From NCBI RefSeq assembly GCF_034427455.1, contig NZ_JAXQNN010000006.1, positions 62,001 through 126,000 on the forward strand: 64,000 nucleotides of DNA, given 5' to 3'. Positions 18,059-27,416 of this stretch are shown here, in pieces (position 1 is the first letter of the stretch; the number at the start of each line of letters is the position of its first letter). Below the pieces are notes generated by a model. The model was not told the DNA's origin and made no database searches. It saw nothing but the letters and a program-made list of their open reading frames with translations. The position numbers and the translations under genes are program-made. Source of the stretch: Jeotgalibacillus haloalkalitolerans. Its GTDB lineage: Bacteria; Bacillota; Bacilli; Bacillales; Jeotgalibacillaceae.

Positions 18059-19894
18059 TTAGCCAAGCAGCTGCTCTTTCAGCTGACTGCTTTGCAGGTC
18101 TGCATAAAAGCCGTTTTGCTTCAGCAGTTCATCGTGATTTCCTTTTTCAATCAGCTGACCGTTATTAAGCACGAGGATCTGATCAGCGCTTTGAATTGTG
18201 TTCAGTCTGTGGGCAATGACAAAGCTTGTTCTGCCTTTCATCAGGACTTCGAGCGCTTCCTGAATTTTAATTTCTGTCACTGTATCAATACTGGATGTGG
18301 CTTCATCAAGTATAAGCAGGTCAGGATCTGCCAGCATGGCTCTTGCAATGGCAAGGAGCTGACGCTGTCCCTGACTGATTCCTTCTCCGTCTGCTTTCAG
18401 CACAGTACCATAGCCATCAGGCATCTTCCTGATAAAGCTGTCTGCGTTCGCCATGGCTGCAGCTTTTTCAACTTCCTCATCCGTTGCAGTTAATTTTCCG
18501 TAACGGATATTTTCACGGATGGTTCCCTGAAACAAAATGGAATCCTGAAGAACAAAAGCCATATGACTTCTCAGACTTGAACGCCTGATCTTCGTCAGGT
18601 CAATCCCATCTATCAGCACTTGCCCGCCAGTCGGATTATAAAAACGCGAAAGCAGATTAATAATCGTCGATTTCCCCGCTCCGGTCGGTCCGACAAGCGC
18701 AACTGTTTCGCCTGGTGAAACCTTGAGCGAGATACCTTTTAGAATCGGTTCATCTTCTTCATATGAAAAAGAAACATGATCAAATGACACATGCCCCTCA
18801 AGCTTTTCAAGATCCCGGGCATGCTTTTCGTCTTTTCTTTCTTCACTTTCATTCATAATATCAAATACACGCTCAGCTCCAGCAACAGCAGATAAAAGCG
18901 TATTGAACTGATTGGCCAGATCGTTCAGCGGTCTTGTGAACTGTCTTGAATATTCCACGAAGATCACGATGACACCTATCGTAATATAACCATTCAGCGC
19001 AAGGACACCACCGATCAGGGCAATCACTGCAAAGCTCAGGTTATTTAAAAAGTTCATCAGCTTCGGAATAAAGCCTGAGAATGTCTGAGCCCAGAAACCG
19101 GCAAGTCTCAGCTTTTCATTTTTCTCTTCAAACTGATGGATCACACGGTCTTCCTGAGAAAAGGTTTTAATGATTCGTTGTCCTGACAGCGTTTCCTGAA
19201 TATAGCCATTTAATTCGCCAAGATTGCGCTGCTGCTCTTTGAACAATCTTCCTGTTCTTTTCGTGATCCACTTTAACCCGAATACCATGGCAGGGATGAC
19301 AAGCACTGTAATCAGCGTAAGCAGCGGGCTTAAGTAAAGCATGACTCCCACTGTTCCAACCAGTGTTAATACACTCGAGACAATCTGGATCACTGAGCTG
19401 TTCAGCGTCGAGCTGACATTTTCCATATCGTTTGTCACACGGCTCATTAATTCACCATGCTGTCTTTTATCAAAGAATGGAATCGGCAGCTTCTGGAGGT
19501 GATTAAACAGCTGCGTTCTCATTGTAAAAACGGTCTGCTGTGCGATTCTGACCATCCACATCGCCTGAAACCACATAGATAGAGAGTAGACCACATACAC
19601 CGCACCGAGCAGCCAGATCAGCTGAATCAATCCGTTCGCATCACCGGAAACGATATAATCATCAATCGCCATCCCGACCAGAAAAGGTCCAAGGAGTGCC
19701 ATCGCTGAACTCACCAGCACCATGAACAGAACAAGATAAAGCTTTACTTTATTCATTGAAAGGTAATGCCAGATCTTTTTCACAGTACCCGTGAAATCAT
19801 CTGCTTTACGCTTTTTGGATCCGGCCGCTGCTTCATCGATTTCTTCAAGAGATCTCCTCTTATATTGAAATGGCCGTCTGATATCATTCAGCAT
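18059..19894 (-). CDS. yfiC: Heterodimeric multidrug ABC exporter, YfiC-like subunit
   Basis: A 611-residue half-transporter: six-helix ABC exporter domain (about 40-345) then nucleotide-binding domain (about 370-611) with Walker A GPTGAGKS, signature ISQGQRQ (S-Q-G-Q instead of the usual SGGQ), Walker B ILDEATSSID with catalytic Glu, and H-loop IAHRLNT. The ATG at 19894 is chosen for its AAGGAGG site 9 nt upstream. The open frame extends 12 codons further up without one. It overlaps the YfiB-like gene by 11 nt, so the two are coupled and should form the heterodimer. Confidence 0.9.
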   Translation of the reverse strand: MLNDIRRPFQYKRRSLEEIDEAAAGSKKRKADDFTGTVKKIWHYLSMNKVKLYLVLFMVLVSSAMALLGPFLVGMAIDDYIVSGDANGLIQLIWLLGAVYVVYSLSMWFQAMWMVRIAQQTVFTMRTQLFNHLQKLPIPFFDKRQHGELMSRVTNDMENVSSTLNSSVIQIVSSVLTLVGTVGVMLYLSPLLTLITVLVIPAMVFGLKWITKRTGRLFKEQQRNLGELNGYIQETLSGQRIIKTFSQEDRVIHQFEEKNEKLRLAGFWAQTFSGFIPKLMNFLNNLSFAVIALIGGVLALNGYITIGVIVIFVEYSRQFTRPLNDLANQFNTLLSAVAGAERVFDIMNESEERKDEKHARDLEKLEGHVSFDHVSFSYEEDEPILKGISLKVSPGETVALVGPTGAGKSTIINLLSRFYNPTGGQVLIDGIDLTKIRRSSLRSHMAFVLQDSILFQGTIRENIRYGKLTATDEEVEKAAAMANADSFIRKMPDGYGTVLKADGEGISQGQRQLLAIARAMLADPDLLILDEATSSIDTVTEIKIQEALEVLMKGRTSFVIAHRLNTIQSADQILVLNNGQLIEKGNHDELLKQNGFYADLQSSQLKEQLLG

Positions 19895-21614
19895 ATGGCA
19901 ATGCCTCCTTCCCTGCCTGAGATTCAACAATTTTTCTGTATAGTCCGGATGTTTTTACAAGCTCATCATGATGACCCGATTCGAGCAGCTTTCCATCTTC
20001 AATCAGCAGAATTCTGTCTGAAGCCATCGTTGTACTGATTTTCTGAGTGATCATTATAGTTGTACACTTCAGGTCTTCCAAAGCCTTCAGAAGCCTGGCC
20101 TCGGTCTTCATATCCAATGCACTTGTACTGTCATCCAGCAGTAAGATAACCGGTTTTTTCACCAGTGCTCTGGCAATGGACAGCCGCTGCTTTTGCCCAC
20201 CTGACAGGTTGACACCTTTTTGACCCAGGATTGTGTCGTATTGTTTAGGCAGACTCATAATGGTATCGTGGATCTGTGCCTGCCTGGCTGCTTCCTGTAC
20301 TTCTTCAAACGTGGCATGTTCATTGCCCCACTTAATATTCTCCTGAATTGTCCCGGTAAACAGCATTGCTTCCTGCGGGACAAACCCAATCTGATTTCTC
20401 AGGTTCTTTAACGTCATATCACTGATCGGCTGTCCATCGATTCTTACCGTTCCTTCATTCACATCATAAAGGCGCGGTATCAGCTGAAAAATTGTTGATT
20501 TCCCTGACCCTGTACCACCCAGCACAGAAACTCTCTCACCTGCTTTTATAGTAAATGAAAGATCATCCAGTACTTTCATTGAAGTCTCGGGGTATGTAAA
20601 GCTGACATGCTCAAACGAGACCTCACCTTTTTTGATCGTGAAATTTTTACTGGACGCCTGATCATACAGGTCAATATCTGTATTCAGCACATCACCGATT
20701 CTGGCGCTTGAGGCCTTGGCCCGTGAGAAGACCATAATGATCATTGTGACAATGGACAATGCACCGGTCATTCTGGTTGCATAATTCACAATCGCCACCA
20801 CTTCCCCTACACTCGCTCCTCCAGTGTTAACTTCAACAGAACCATACCAGAGAATCACAAGGATGCTGATATTCATCAGTAACAGAATGACAGGCATCGT
20901 CACTTCGATCAGACGCAGAGCTGATACAGTCTTGTCCATTAACTGTTCGCTGGATTGACGGAATCTTTTCATCTCATGCTTTCCTCTTAAGAAAGCTTTA
21001 ATCAGACGGATTCCGATCAGATTTTCCTGCATCACATTATTTACGTGATCAAGACGTTCCTGTACGGACTTAAATAAATTTCCCGCTTTACTCATAATAA
21101 CGACTAAAAACAAGATCAGAACAGGCACTGAAATCACAAGAACGAGTGCAAGCATCGGGTTGACCAGCAGTGCCATAATGACACTCCCAATCACTAAAAG
21201 TGGTGCACGCATCATAATCCGGAGACTCATGAAAACAGTGTTTTGAAGCATTGTGACATCATTCGTCAGTCTTGTAATCAGTGATGATGTCGGAAAAACA
21301 CTGAAATTAGAAAAGGAGAAATCCTGTACTTTTTTGTACAATGCCTCCCTGATATCAAACCCAAAGCTCTGGCTGACATGTGATGAATAAAAAGAGTTAG
21401 TAACCCCTGCTGCAAATGCGGCAATTGAACAGCCGATCAGCACTGCCCCCCACATTATGACAGCAGATAAATCATTTTGAAGGATCCCCTGATCAATAAT
21501 ATAAGAAATAATTAAAGGCTGAACGAGTTCAACCGCAAGCTCAGTCAGCATTAAAAAAAGTGCAATAATAATCGCAATTTTATAAGGTGTTAAAAACGAA
21601 GTGATTTTTGTCAT
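19884..21614 (-). CDS. yfiB: Heterodimeric multidrug ABC exporter, YfiB-like subunit
   Basis: A 576-residue partner half-transporter with a six-helix membrane domain and a nucleotide-binding domain carrying Walker A GGTGSGKS, a canonical SGGQKQRLSIARAL signature, and LLLDDSTSALD. The catalytic Glu after Walker B is Asp, and the H-loop position reads ITQKIST, so one composite ATP site should be catalytically degenerate, as is usual for heterodimeric exporters such as BmrCD. The second ATG (21614) fits the GGAAGGA site better (9 nt) than the one at 21620. Confidence 0.9.
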   Translation of the reverse strand: MTKITSFLTPYKIAIIIALFLMLTELAVELVQPLIISYIIDQGILQNDLSAVIMWGAVLIGCSIAAFAAGVTNSFYSSHVSQSFGFDIREALYKKVQDFSFSNFSVFPTSSLITRLTNDVTMLQNTVFMSLRIMMRAPLLVIGSVIMALLVNPMLALVLVISVPVLILFLVVIMSKAGNLFKSVQERLDHVNNVMQENLIGIRLIKAFLRGKHEMKRFRQSSEQLMDKTVSALRLIEVTMPVILLLMNISILVILWYGSVEVNTGGASVGEVVAIVNYATRMTGALSIVTMIIMVFSRAKASSARIGDVLNTDIDLYDQASSKNFTIKKGEVSFEHVSFTYPETSMKVLDDLSFTIKAGERVSVLGGTGSGKSTIFQLIPRLYDVNEGTVRIDGQPISDMTLKNLRNQIGFVPQEAMLFTGTIQENIKWGNEHATFEEVQEAARQAQIHDTIMSLPKQYDTILGQKGVNLSGGQKQRLSIARALVKKPVILLLDDSTSALDMKTEARLLKALEDLKCTTIMITQKISTTMASDRILLIEDGKLLESGHHDELVKTSGLYRKIVESQAGKEALPYAE

Positions 21615-21786
21615 GCGCATTCTTCCTTCCAGAACATTTGAGACTCGAAATACCTACTCGTACTGTACCATAATTTTGTGACTTTTCAGAGAGATTTGGT
21701 CATCTGGTATGTAATTGGTTCTACGTGGTCAACTATTGAAGGCTGAAACATGGATCCAGTCAGAGAGACATTGTAAAAAGACATAC

Positions 21787-21817
21787 AAAAGAGTCAGGCT
21801 CAGGAGCCTGACTCTTT
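21787..21817. terminator. Terminator overlapping the antiporter stop codon
   Basis: AAAGAGTCAGGCTC and GAGCCTGACTCTTT form a near-perfect stem at the 3' end of the antiporter gene. The TGA stop lies in the loop-proximal stem. A T-run follows in either direction. Confidence 0.88.
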
Positions 21818-23320
21818 TGCTTCACCGTTGTCCATTTCTGCTGCTTCCACTGTTTCCACCTTCTCTTCCTGAATCCATTTCTTCTGATAAAAACGGATTT
21901 TCACAAGGTCACGCGTTTTCTTTTTCGTCAGCACATACAGCGTGTCACCTTCCTTCAGTCTGGTGACTCCGGTTGGCGTGAGAATTTTTTCTTTTCTGAT
22001 CACAGCTGTAATCAGTGTGTATTTCGGAAGTGTAATATCAGCCAGCTTCATTCCTGCAACAGCTGAATCTTTGGGAATCGTTAATTCAACCATTTCCGAT
22101 TCAGTTTTACCTAATGCGATCAACTCAAGACTGTATGGACTCTGCGGCTTCTCATCTCCCGCAAGCCCCAGTTTATTACCAAGCCAGGATAGCGTTCCAC
22201 CCTGAATCAGCGCTGAGGTTAAAACAACGAAGAAGACCGTATTGAAGATCAGCATCGCATTCTCCACACCTGCAACAATCGGATAAGTGGCTAATACGAT
22301 CGGGACCGCACCCTTTAATCCTGCCCAGGAAATAAAGAGCTTTTCTTTCCCGTTATACCTCATCCCAAGCATACTTAAAAAAACACCGACCGGCCGTGCA
22401 ATCAGCATCAGTATAAGCGATAACAGCATTCCCTGCCAGATCACTTCAAGTAACTGGTTCGGGAAGACGAGCAGACCAAGCATAATAAACATGACAATCT
22501 GCATCATCCAGGCAAACCCTTCATTAAATCGCAGGATTGAATGGCGGTAAGGAATTTCATAATTTCCAACCACAACGGCCATGACATAAACAGCCAATAA
22601 CCCGCTTCCGTTAATAAACGTTGTACCTGCATATGTAAAGATCGCAAACGACAATGCCAGTACCGGATATAATCCCGATGCATCCAGATTGATCTTTGTG
22701 ATCGCAAGCACTGTTAACCTGCCGAGAACCAAACCTGCAACCAGACCGAGTGACATCTGAATCAGAAAGCCTGAAATCAGTGACCAGATTCCTGTATCAG
22801 GCATTTGAATCAGTTCAATAAACATGACTGTTAAAAATACCGCCATCGGATCATTTGTACCTGATTCAGCCTCAAGCGTAGAAGTCAGTTTCGCTTTAAT
22901 ATTTTTTGTGCCGAGAACAGAAAATACAGCTGCTGCATCTGTTGAACCTACAATAGCACCTAATAATAAGCCTTCGAGCCATGACAGGTTCAGAATCCAA
23001 ACTGCCGCGACACCTACAATCCCGGATGTAATTAGAACACCAGCTGTAGCAAGGGATGTTGATGCTCCAATAACAGGCCTGATGCTTTGCCAGCTGGTTT
23101 GTGTACCACCTTCAAAGAGAATAATAATGAGTGCTAATATCCCGACCAGCTGAACAAATTCCGTATTTTCAAAATAGATAAATTCACTGAGAAGCATACC
23201 GGCAAGTAAGAAAAGAACAAGAGAGGGCATTCCTAAACGCGAAGAAAACTTTGTAGCGGCTACCCCGATGATCAGCATGGCAGCCATAAAAAAAATCAAA
23301 CCGTCTACCGTAAAATCCAC
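21800..23320 (-). CDS. K+(Na+)/H+ antiporter, CPA1 family with C-terminal TrkA_C domain
   Basis: A 506-residue transporter: 12-13 membrane helices (about 5-395) followed by a cytosolic TrkA_C/RCK_C-like domain (about 405-480). The core shows GSTDAAAVFSVL and ESGTNDPMAVFLT, the paired Asp region of CPA1 antiporters, plus AGLKGAVPIVLAT. This matches NhaP2/CvrA-type potassium/proton antiporters. Ion preference cannot be read from sequence. It starts with GTG at 23320 and has AAAGGAGTG upstream. It would export monovalent cations for pH and osmotic balance. Confidence 0.88.
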   Translation of the reverse strand: MDFTVDGLIFFMAAMLIIGVAATKFSSRLGMPSLVLFLLAGMLLSEFIYFENTEFVQLVGILALIIILFEGGTQTSWQSIRPVIGASTSLATAGVLITSGIVGVAAVWILNLSWLEGLLLGAIVGSTDAAAVFSVLGTKNIKAKLTSTLEAESGTNDPMAVFLTVMFIELIQMPDTGIWSLISGFLIQMSLGLVAGLVLGRLTVLAITKINLDASGLYPVLALSFAIFTYAGTTFINGSGLLAVYVMAVVVGNYEIPYRHSILRFNEGFAWMMQIVMFIMLGLLVFPNQLLEVIWQGMLLSLILMLIARPVGVFLSMLGMRYNGKEKLFISWAGLKGAVPIVLATYPIVAGVENAMLIFNTVFFVVLTSALIQGGTLSWLGNKLGLAGDEKPQSPYSLELIALGKTESEMVELTIPKDSAVAGMKLADITLPKYTLITAVIRKEKILTPTGVTRLKEGDTLYVLTKKKTRDLVKIRFYQKKWIQEEKVETVEAAEMDNGEAKESGS

Positions 23321-23404
23321 GTACTCACTCCTTTAAATCGTGCAATAATTAAATTATATCAAAAAACAATTTCAAATACGTTTGTGAAGCATTAAACATT
23401 AAGA

Positions 23405-23520
23405 AAAGGAAGGCGACCGGTCAGCTCTGACAGGTATAAGACGCGCATCGGAAAATGGGTGGTTTCCCCGTTTACCGGTGCGTGGCTTATAACCCGAAGA
23501 GCTGGCGCCTGAAGCTGGAC
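23405..23520. repeat. Interspersed palindromic repeat, family B, copy 1 (tandem pair)
   Basis: Left end GGAAGGCGACCGGTCAGCTC, middle TAAGACGCGCATCGG, then CGTTTACCGGTGCGTGGCTT and right end AGAGCTGGCGCCTGAAGCTG. Left and right arms are complementary in patches (GACGCGCATCGG with CCGGTGCGT; AGCTC with GAGCT), so it can fold into a long cruciform or RNA stem. It is the first of two nearly identical copies in direct tandem. Confidence 0.9.
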
Positions 23521-23526
23521 ACTCAG

Positions 23527-23645
23527 AAAAGCGGAAGGCGCCCGGTCAGCTCTGACAGGTATAAGACGCGCATCGGAAAACGGGTGGTTTCCCCGTTTAC
23601 CGGTGCGTGGCTTATAACCCGAAGAGCTGGCGCCTGAAGCTGGAC
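23527..23645. repeat. Interspersed palindromic repeat, family B, copy 2 (tandem pair)
   Basis: Almost identical to the preceding unit, offset by 125 nt. Differences include GGCGACCGG against GGCGCCCGG and AAAATGGG against AAAACGGG. This points to a recent local duplication. Together the pair fills most of the gap between the divergent antiporter gene and the PfpI terminator. Confidence 0.9.
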
Positions 23646-23691
23646 AAAAAAACACCCGGACAGTTTTGAAATAAACCAATCCAGGTGTTCC
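23646..23691 (-). terminator. Terminator of the PfpI-family gene
   Basis: On the minus strand AACACCTGGA pairs with TCCGGGTGTT (one G-U), followed by TTTTTTTG, 7 nt past the gene stop. Confidence 0.82.
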
Positions 23692-23697
23692 AGCTAA

Positions 23698-24216
23698 TTA
23701 GCTTAAAGCTTTTACAAGTGCATTTCCGTATGCCGGCAGATCAGGTGGTCTTCTGCTGGAAATAATATGACCATCTGTTACAACTGCTTCATCATGCCAG
23801 ATGGCACCTGCATTCGTCATATCATCTTTAATGCCTGGTGTACTTGTAACATTAACTCCTTTAAGAATATCAGCTGAAATCAGCACCCATCCGGCATGAC
23901 AGATCTGACCAATCAGTTTCTGATGCTGATTCATGTGCTGAACCATTTCAATCACTTCTTTATAGCGTCTTAACTTATCCGGTGACCATCCGCCAGGAAC
24001 TAAAATCCCATCATACTCTTGTACGTTAATCTCGTGAAAAGCATAATCACTGACTGCGGGAACGCCGTACTTTCCTTTATATTCATGCCCGTTCTTCTCA
24101 CCAACGATATGAACGACCACACCTTCTTCTCTCAGCCGCATAACCGGATACCAAAGTTCAAGATCCTCAAAATCATCACTTACCAGTGCAATTACTTTTT
24201 TCGCATGTAAATTCAT
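23698..24216 (-). CDS. PfpI/DJ-1 family protein (YfkM-like)
   Basis: A 172-residue class I glutamine-amidotransferase-like fold protein. The nucleophile elbow is GQICHAGWVL (Cys at about residue 105). The conserved DDFEDLELWYP segment near residue 15 carries the Glu that pairs with it. The family includes stress proteins with proposed peptidase, deglycase or chaperone activity. The exact activity is unsettled. In B. subtilis YfkM is a general stress protein. The ATG at 24216 has GAGGAGG 7 nt upstream. A family B repeat lies immediately upstream. Confidence 0.88.
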   Translation of the reverse strand: MNLHAKKVIALVSDDFEDLELWYPVMRLREEGVVVHIVGEKNGHEYKGKYGVPAVSDYAFHEINVQEYDGILVPGGWSPDKLRRYKEVIEMVQHMNQHQKLIGQICHAGWVLISADILKGVNVTSTPGIKDDMTNAGAIWHDEAVVTDGHIISSRRPPDLPAYGNALVKALS

Positions 24217-24240
24217 TCATTTACCTCCTCAATTAAAAGT

Positions 24241-24350
24241 GGATGGCGCTTGCACAGCTGCGACAAGCATAAGACGCTGAACGAAAAAGGGCGACCTTCC
24301 CTTTATCGTTCAGTAGCTTATGACTCGAGCAGCTAGCGCCAGGAGCTAGA
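24241..24350. repeat. Interspersed palindromic repeat, family B, copy 3
   Basis: GGATGGCGCTTGCACAGCTG ... CATAAGACGC ... AGCTTATGACTCGAGCAGCT ... AGCGCCAGGAGCTAG. It is a diverged variant whose loop arms (GCTGAACG / CGTTCAG) have changed together while keeping complementarity, which suggests the fold matters. Confidence 0.85.
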
Positions 24351-24426
24351 TATTAATTCCTTTCGTACATACCATTACCGCTTTGATGTATACTGAAACA
24401 ATAACACATGAAAGGTGGATGTATAT

Positions 24427-24723
24427 ATGAACATAACAGCTTTTACAGTTGAAAAGATAAATGACACATTCGGTATACTGACAGGAGACCGCTTTGAATT
24501 TATGCTTGAGCTTGCGAAAGATGAAGAAGATGAACTGTTTCAGGATGGCGACGTCAGCATCAAAGCGCTATATAAAGTGGAAGATGGCGAAGAGCAGCTG
24601 ATGAAATACGACCTGATTAAAAGCAGTGACGGACAGGTTTTAAGCTTTGAGCTTGAAGATGAAGAAATTGAAGCAGTTAAATCTTTCTGCAGTGAGCACT
24701 GGCAGGAAGCACAGGAAGATTAA
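24427..24723 (+). CDS. DUF6509 family small acidic protein
   Basis: A 98-residue acidic protein (MNITAFTVEKINDTFGILTG ...) with GDRFEFMLEL and a C-terminal FCSEHW motif, which fit the DUF6509 family of Bacillales. Function is unknown, and no membrane segment or signal is present. The ATG at 24427 has AAAGGTGG 8 nt upstream. An in-frame GTG at 24415 lies inside that site. A terminator follows 20 nt downstream. Confidence 0.75.
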   Translation: MNITAFTVEKINDTFGILTGDRFEFMLELAKDEEDELFQDGDVSIKALYKVEDGEEQLMKYDLIKSSDGQVLSFELEDEEIEAVKSFCSEHWQEAQED

Positions 24724-24743
24724 GAAGAATATTGATCATAATG

Positions 24744-24775
24744 GCAGAGATCCCATTCGGGGTTTCTGCTTTTTA
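24744..24775 (+). terminator. Terminator after the DUF6509 gene
   Basis: GCAGAGATCCC and GGGGTTTCTGC form a stem with a short ATTC loop, followed by TTTTTAT. Confidence 0.82.
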
Positions 24776-24824
24776 TATGGAGGATGGTTATTATGCTTAG
24801 GCTGTGGATTAGGTCGGGGCATGG

Positions 24825-25058
24825 TCGTCGATTGACGGTTCGCTGCACTCAGTTGGCGGGTCACTGACGTCGATTGGCGGGGAATTGCACTCAGTTAGCC
24901 AGGCACTGACGTCAATCGGCAGTTCACTGCACTCAGTTGGCAGGACAGGGACTTCAATCGGTGGATCACTGCACTCAATTGGCAGGACATGGACGTCAAT
25001 CGAAGTTTAATTTCACCCAATTACCCTGCCATGACATTCAACAGTTGCCACACAGTCT
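24825..25058. repeat. Degenerate 21-nt-period intergenic array 2 (11 units)
   Basis: Words of the form TCARTYGGC start at 24828, 24849, 24870, 24891, 24912, 24933, 24954, 24975, 24996, 25017 and 25038, an unbroken 21-nt period. Odd and even units differ: GACGTCAATCGGC alternates with CACTCAGTTGGC, giving a 42-nt super-period. The last two units are the most decayed. One frame is open across most of it (heptads like SLHSVGG, SLTSIGG) but has no start codon or ribosome-binding site. The array lies between the terminator of the DUF6509 gene and the chemoreceptor promoter region. Confidence 0.9.
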
Positions 25059-25233
25059 GCATCATCCGTTTCCCTCTTTTCCCGCCATACAAAACAGTCC
25101 AGTCCCCCATAAAAATTTATTGTTTCAATTTCAAGAATCGTCAAAATCTTTTCTTGACTCGAAATACATATTCCCATAAGATTATGATGAAATGATCAAT
25201 ACTTTATACCCATATAACTGGAGGAAGGATGAC

Positions 25234-27099
25234 ATGATGAAGGGGTCCGTAGGTCAAAAGCTGGTATCTGCCTTCCTGATTGTTGCACTGATTTTTGCAG
25301 CTTCAGGCGCTTATTCATATATTAATATGCGTGCGATGAGCCAGACATTTGAAGATGTCACTGAGTCACTTTTTGAAGCCCGCGCTGAAATACTTGAACT
25401 GGAAAGCACTGTACATGAACAAAATAGTACATATAGAGGTTATTTATTATCCTCGCAAACAATTTATCTCGACAGCTTTTATGAACTAAATGATGAAACA
25501 GCTGCAATTAGCGAACGAATCGGTACACTGATTGATGACGAGTCTTCACTGCAATTACTGGCATCAATCACGAACAAGAACACTGAGATGCTGACAATTG
25601 GAGAGGATCTCCTTCCTCTATTTGAAGCAAACCCTGATATTGCCAGAGTCAGAGCAACAGGAACAATGACGCCGCTTGCCAATCAGCTGACAGGTGAAGC
25701 AAATGAGATGATCGACATTATTAATGAAGATATTTCATCTACACTGGAAGAATCCAATGCTTCTATTGCACAGTCACGGACGCTTTCAACCATTATGATG
25801 GTTGTTGCATTTATAATTTCCATTTTACTGGGCGTGATTTTAACGTCACGCATCACTAAGCCACTGAAGTCGATGACTGCCATGGCTGAGCGGGTCGCTG
25901 ATGGCAACTTAACGGATCAGCCGTTGCCAATGAAAGGGAAAGATGAGATCGCCAAGCTTCAGCATTCTTTTATTGCAATGCAGGATAATCTGAAAGGTTT
26001 GATTCAGCAAATCTCACTTAATTCAGCTCAGGTAGCCGCTTCATCTGAAGAGCTGTCAGCAAATGCTGAGCAGACTTCAAGAGCAACAGAACAGACGGCG
26101 GGTTCAATTGAAGAGATCTCCAGAGGATCTGAGAACCAGGTGTCTGCCGCTGACAGAAGTGTAGAATCCTTGCGCAATGTAACAGTTGGCATTCAGACAA
26201 TTGCTGAAAGTGCCACTGTGATTGAAAACTATTCTAATGAATCGCTCTCTCATGCAAATGAAGGTGGAACACTGGTTGAAAACACAGTTCAAAATATGGA
26301 GGCAATCAGCCACCGGGTTGGTGAATCCGATCAGGCAATTCAAAATTTGTCTTCACGCACGGATGAAATCGGTTCTATTTTAGAAGTGATCAGAGGCATC
26401 GCAGATCAGACAAACCTGCTGGCACTCAACGCAGCGATTGAAGCTGCGCGCGCCGGTGAGCACGGCAAAGGGTTTGCTGTTGTGGCGGATGAAGTCAGAA
26501 AGCTTGCTGAGCAGTCTGCAGGCTCCACTCATAAAATCAATGACCTGATTTCAGAAATGCAAAAGGATTCTTCAAGATCTGTTGAAACGATGAATGTTGT
26601 AAAAGCAGAGGTTGAACGTGGAATTAACGCCGCGCAAGAAACGCGTGAAAAGTTCCAGCTGATTGTCGGGTCTGTTGAACAAATGACAACACAGATTGAA
26701 CAGATGAATGAAACGGCACAGTCGATCGCTGCAAAGTCAGATGAAGTCACTGAAACTGTCGGCAGCATGACTGGTATTGCCAAAGATACAAACGATCACT
26801 CAGCAAGCGTTAGTGCAGCTGCCCAGCAGACACTGGCATCTATGGAAGAAGTAACGTCCTCTGCTGCAGCCTTAACTGGAATGGCAGAAGAACTGCAGGA
26901 ACTGATTGCAAGGTTTGAGCTTCCGGCTGAAGTAACCTTTAAAGACAACAAATTGTATGAAGAACCCGGCTTTGAAGATGAACACACAGAAGAAACAGAT
27001 GAATACATGTATATGGATGAACCTGGGTATGAAAGTGAAGACAGGTTTGTCGATGAAAAAGCAGACGAACCATTGCAGGAGCAGTCAAAAATATCATAA
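25234..27099 (+). CDS. Methyl-accepting chemotaxis protein
   Basis: A 621-residue transmembrane chemoreceptor: TM1 (about 9-30), extracellular helical sensor (about 31-187), TM2 (about 188-210), HAMP (about 211-263), and cytoplasmic methyl-accepting coiled coil (about 270-570). The signalling tip is conserved ([20 protein letters not shown]). It ends in an unusual acidic, Tyr/Glu-rich tail (about 575-621). The ligand is unknown. The ATG at 25234 follows GGAGGAAGG. The open frame extends 14 codons upstream without a better start. No che genes are nearby, so it is an orphan receptor feeding a remote CheA/CheW system. Confidence 0.94.
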   Translation: MMKGSVGQKLVSAFLIVALIFAASGAYSYINMRAMSQTFEDVTESLFEARAEILELESTVHEQNSTYRGYLLSSQTIYLDSFYELNDETAAISERIGTLIDDESSLQLLASITNKNTEMLTIGEDLLPLFEANPDIARVRATGTMTPLANQLTGEANEMIDIINEDISSTLEESNASIAQSRTLSTIMMVVAFIISILLGVILTSRITKPLKSMTAMAERVADGNLTDQPLPMKGKDEIAKLQHSFIAMQDNLKGLIQQISLNSAQVAASSEELSANAEQTSRATEQTAGSIEEISRGSENQVSAADRSVESLRNVTVGIQTIAESATVIENYSNESLSHANEGGTLVENTVQNMEAISHRVGESDQAIQNLSSRTDEIGSILEVIRGIADQTNLLALNAAIEAARAGEHGKGFAVVADEVRKLAEQSAGSTHKINDLISEMQKDSSRSVETMNVVKAEVERGINAAQETREKFQLIVGSVEQMTTQIEQMNETAQSIAAKSDEVTETVGSMTGIAKDTNDHSASVSAAAQQTLASMEEVTSSAAALTGMAEELQELIARFELPAEVTFKDNKLYEEPGFEDEHTEETDEYMYMDEPGYESEDRFVDEKADEPLQEQSKIS

Positions 27100-27112
27100 A
27101 TCAACAATTAAG

Positions 27113-27140
27113 AGGCCGGAGTGTACAACTCCGGCCTTTG
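27113..27140 (+). terminator. Terminator after the chemoreceptor gene
   Basis: AGGCCGGAG pairs with CTCCGGCCT with a 7-nt loop, followed by a short TTTG. The stem is strong but the T-run is weak. Confidence 0.75.
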
Positions 27141-27192
27141 ACGTGAAATTTGATCTATTTTTATTTTGCCGTGTATACAGTTGGTCAGGCAT

Positions 27193-27377
27193 TTCCCATC
27201 AAACTGACCACTCATTCCTTCAAATAAAAATTATTTTCCTTCAAAATAAAATCAATTACTTCAATCCTGAATTTAATTCCTTAATCTCTATTTCCTTAGC
27301 GTTATTTCATTCATTTCATGTTTTGATTCCTTAAGCTATCCTATTAATTTCTTCACACACAACCATGTTTCCTTCAC
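27193..27377. repeat. Degenerate 21-nt-period intergenic array 3
   Basis: Words of the form TTCCTTCAA or TTCCTTAA start at 27193 (weak), 27215, 27236, 27256, 27277, 27306 (weak), 27327, 27348 and 27369. Most steps are 20-21 nt, with one disturbed stretch around 27292-27306. AT-rich filler separates the words. The array occupies the gap between the convergent chemoreceptor and DUF4179 genes. Confidence 0.7.
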
Positions 27378-27416
27378 CTTCCTGGCACGGGCTAGTGAAG
27401 AAAGCATGCATCAGTA

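Noticed and set aside
24810-25010. Ser/Gly heptad peptide encoded across array 2
   Set aside because: The frame is open from a TAG at 24810 to a TAA at 25008 but has no usable start codon, so it is recorded as a property of the array and not as a gene.
24937-25195. Two plus-strand reading frames over and after array 2
   Set aside because: No ribosome-binding sites, unlike any known protein, low-complexity composition that follows from the repeated words, and one runs into the chemoreceptor leader.
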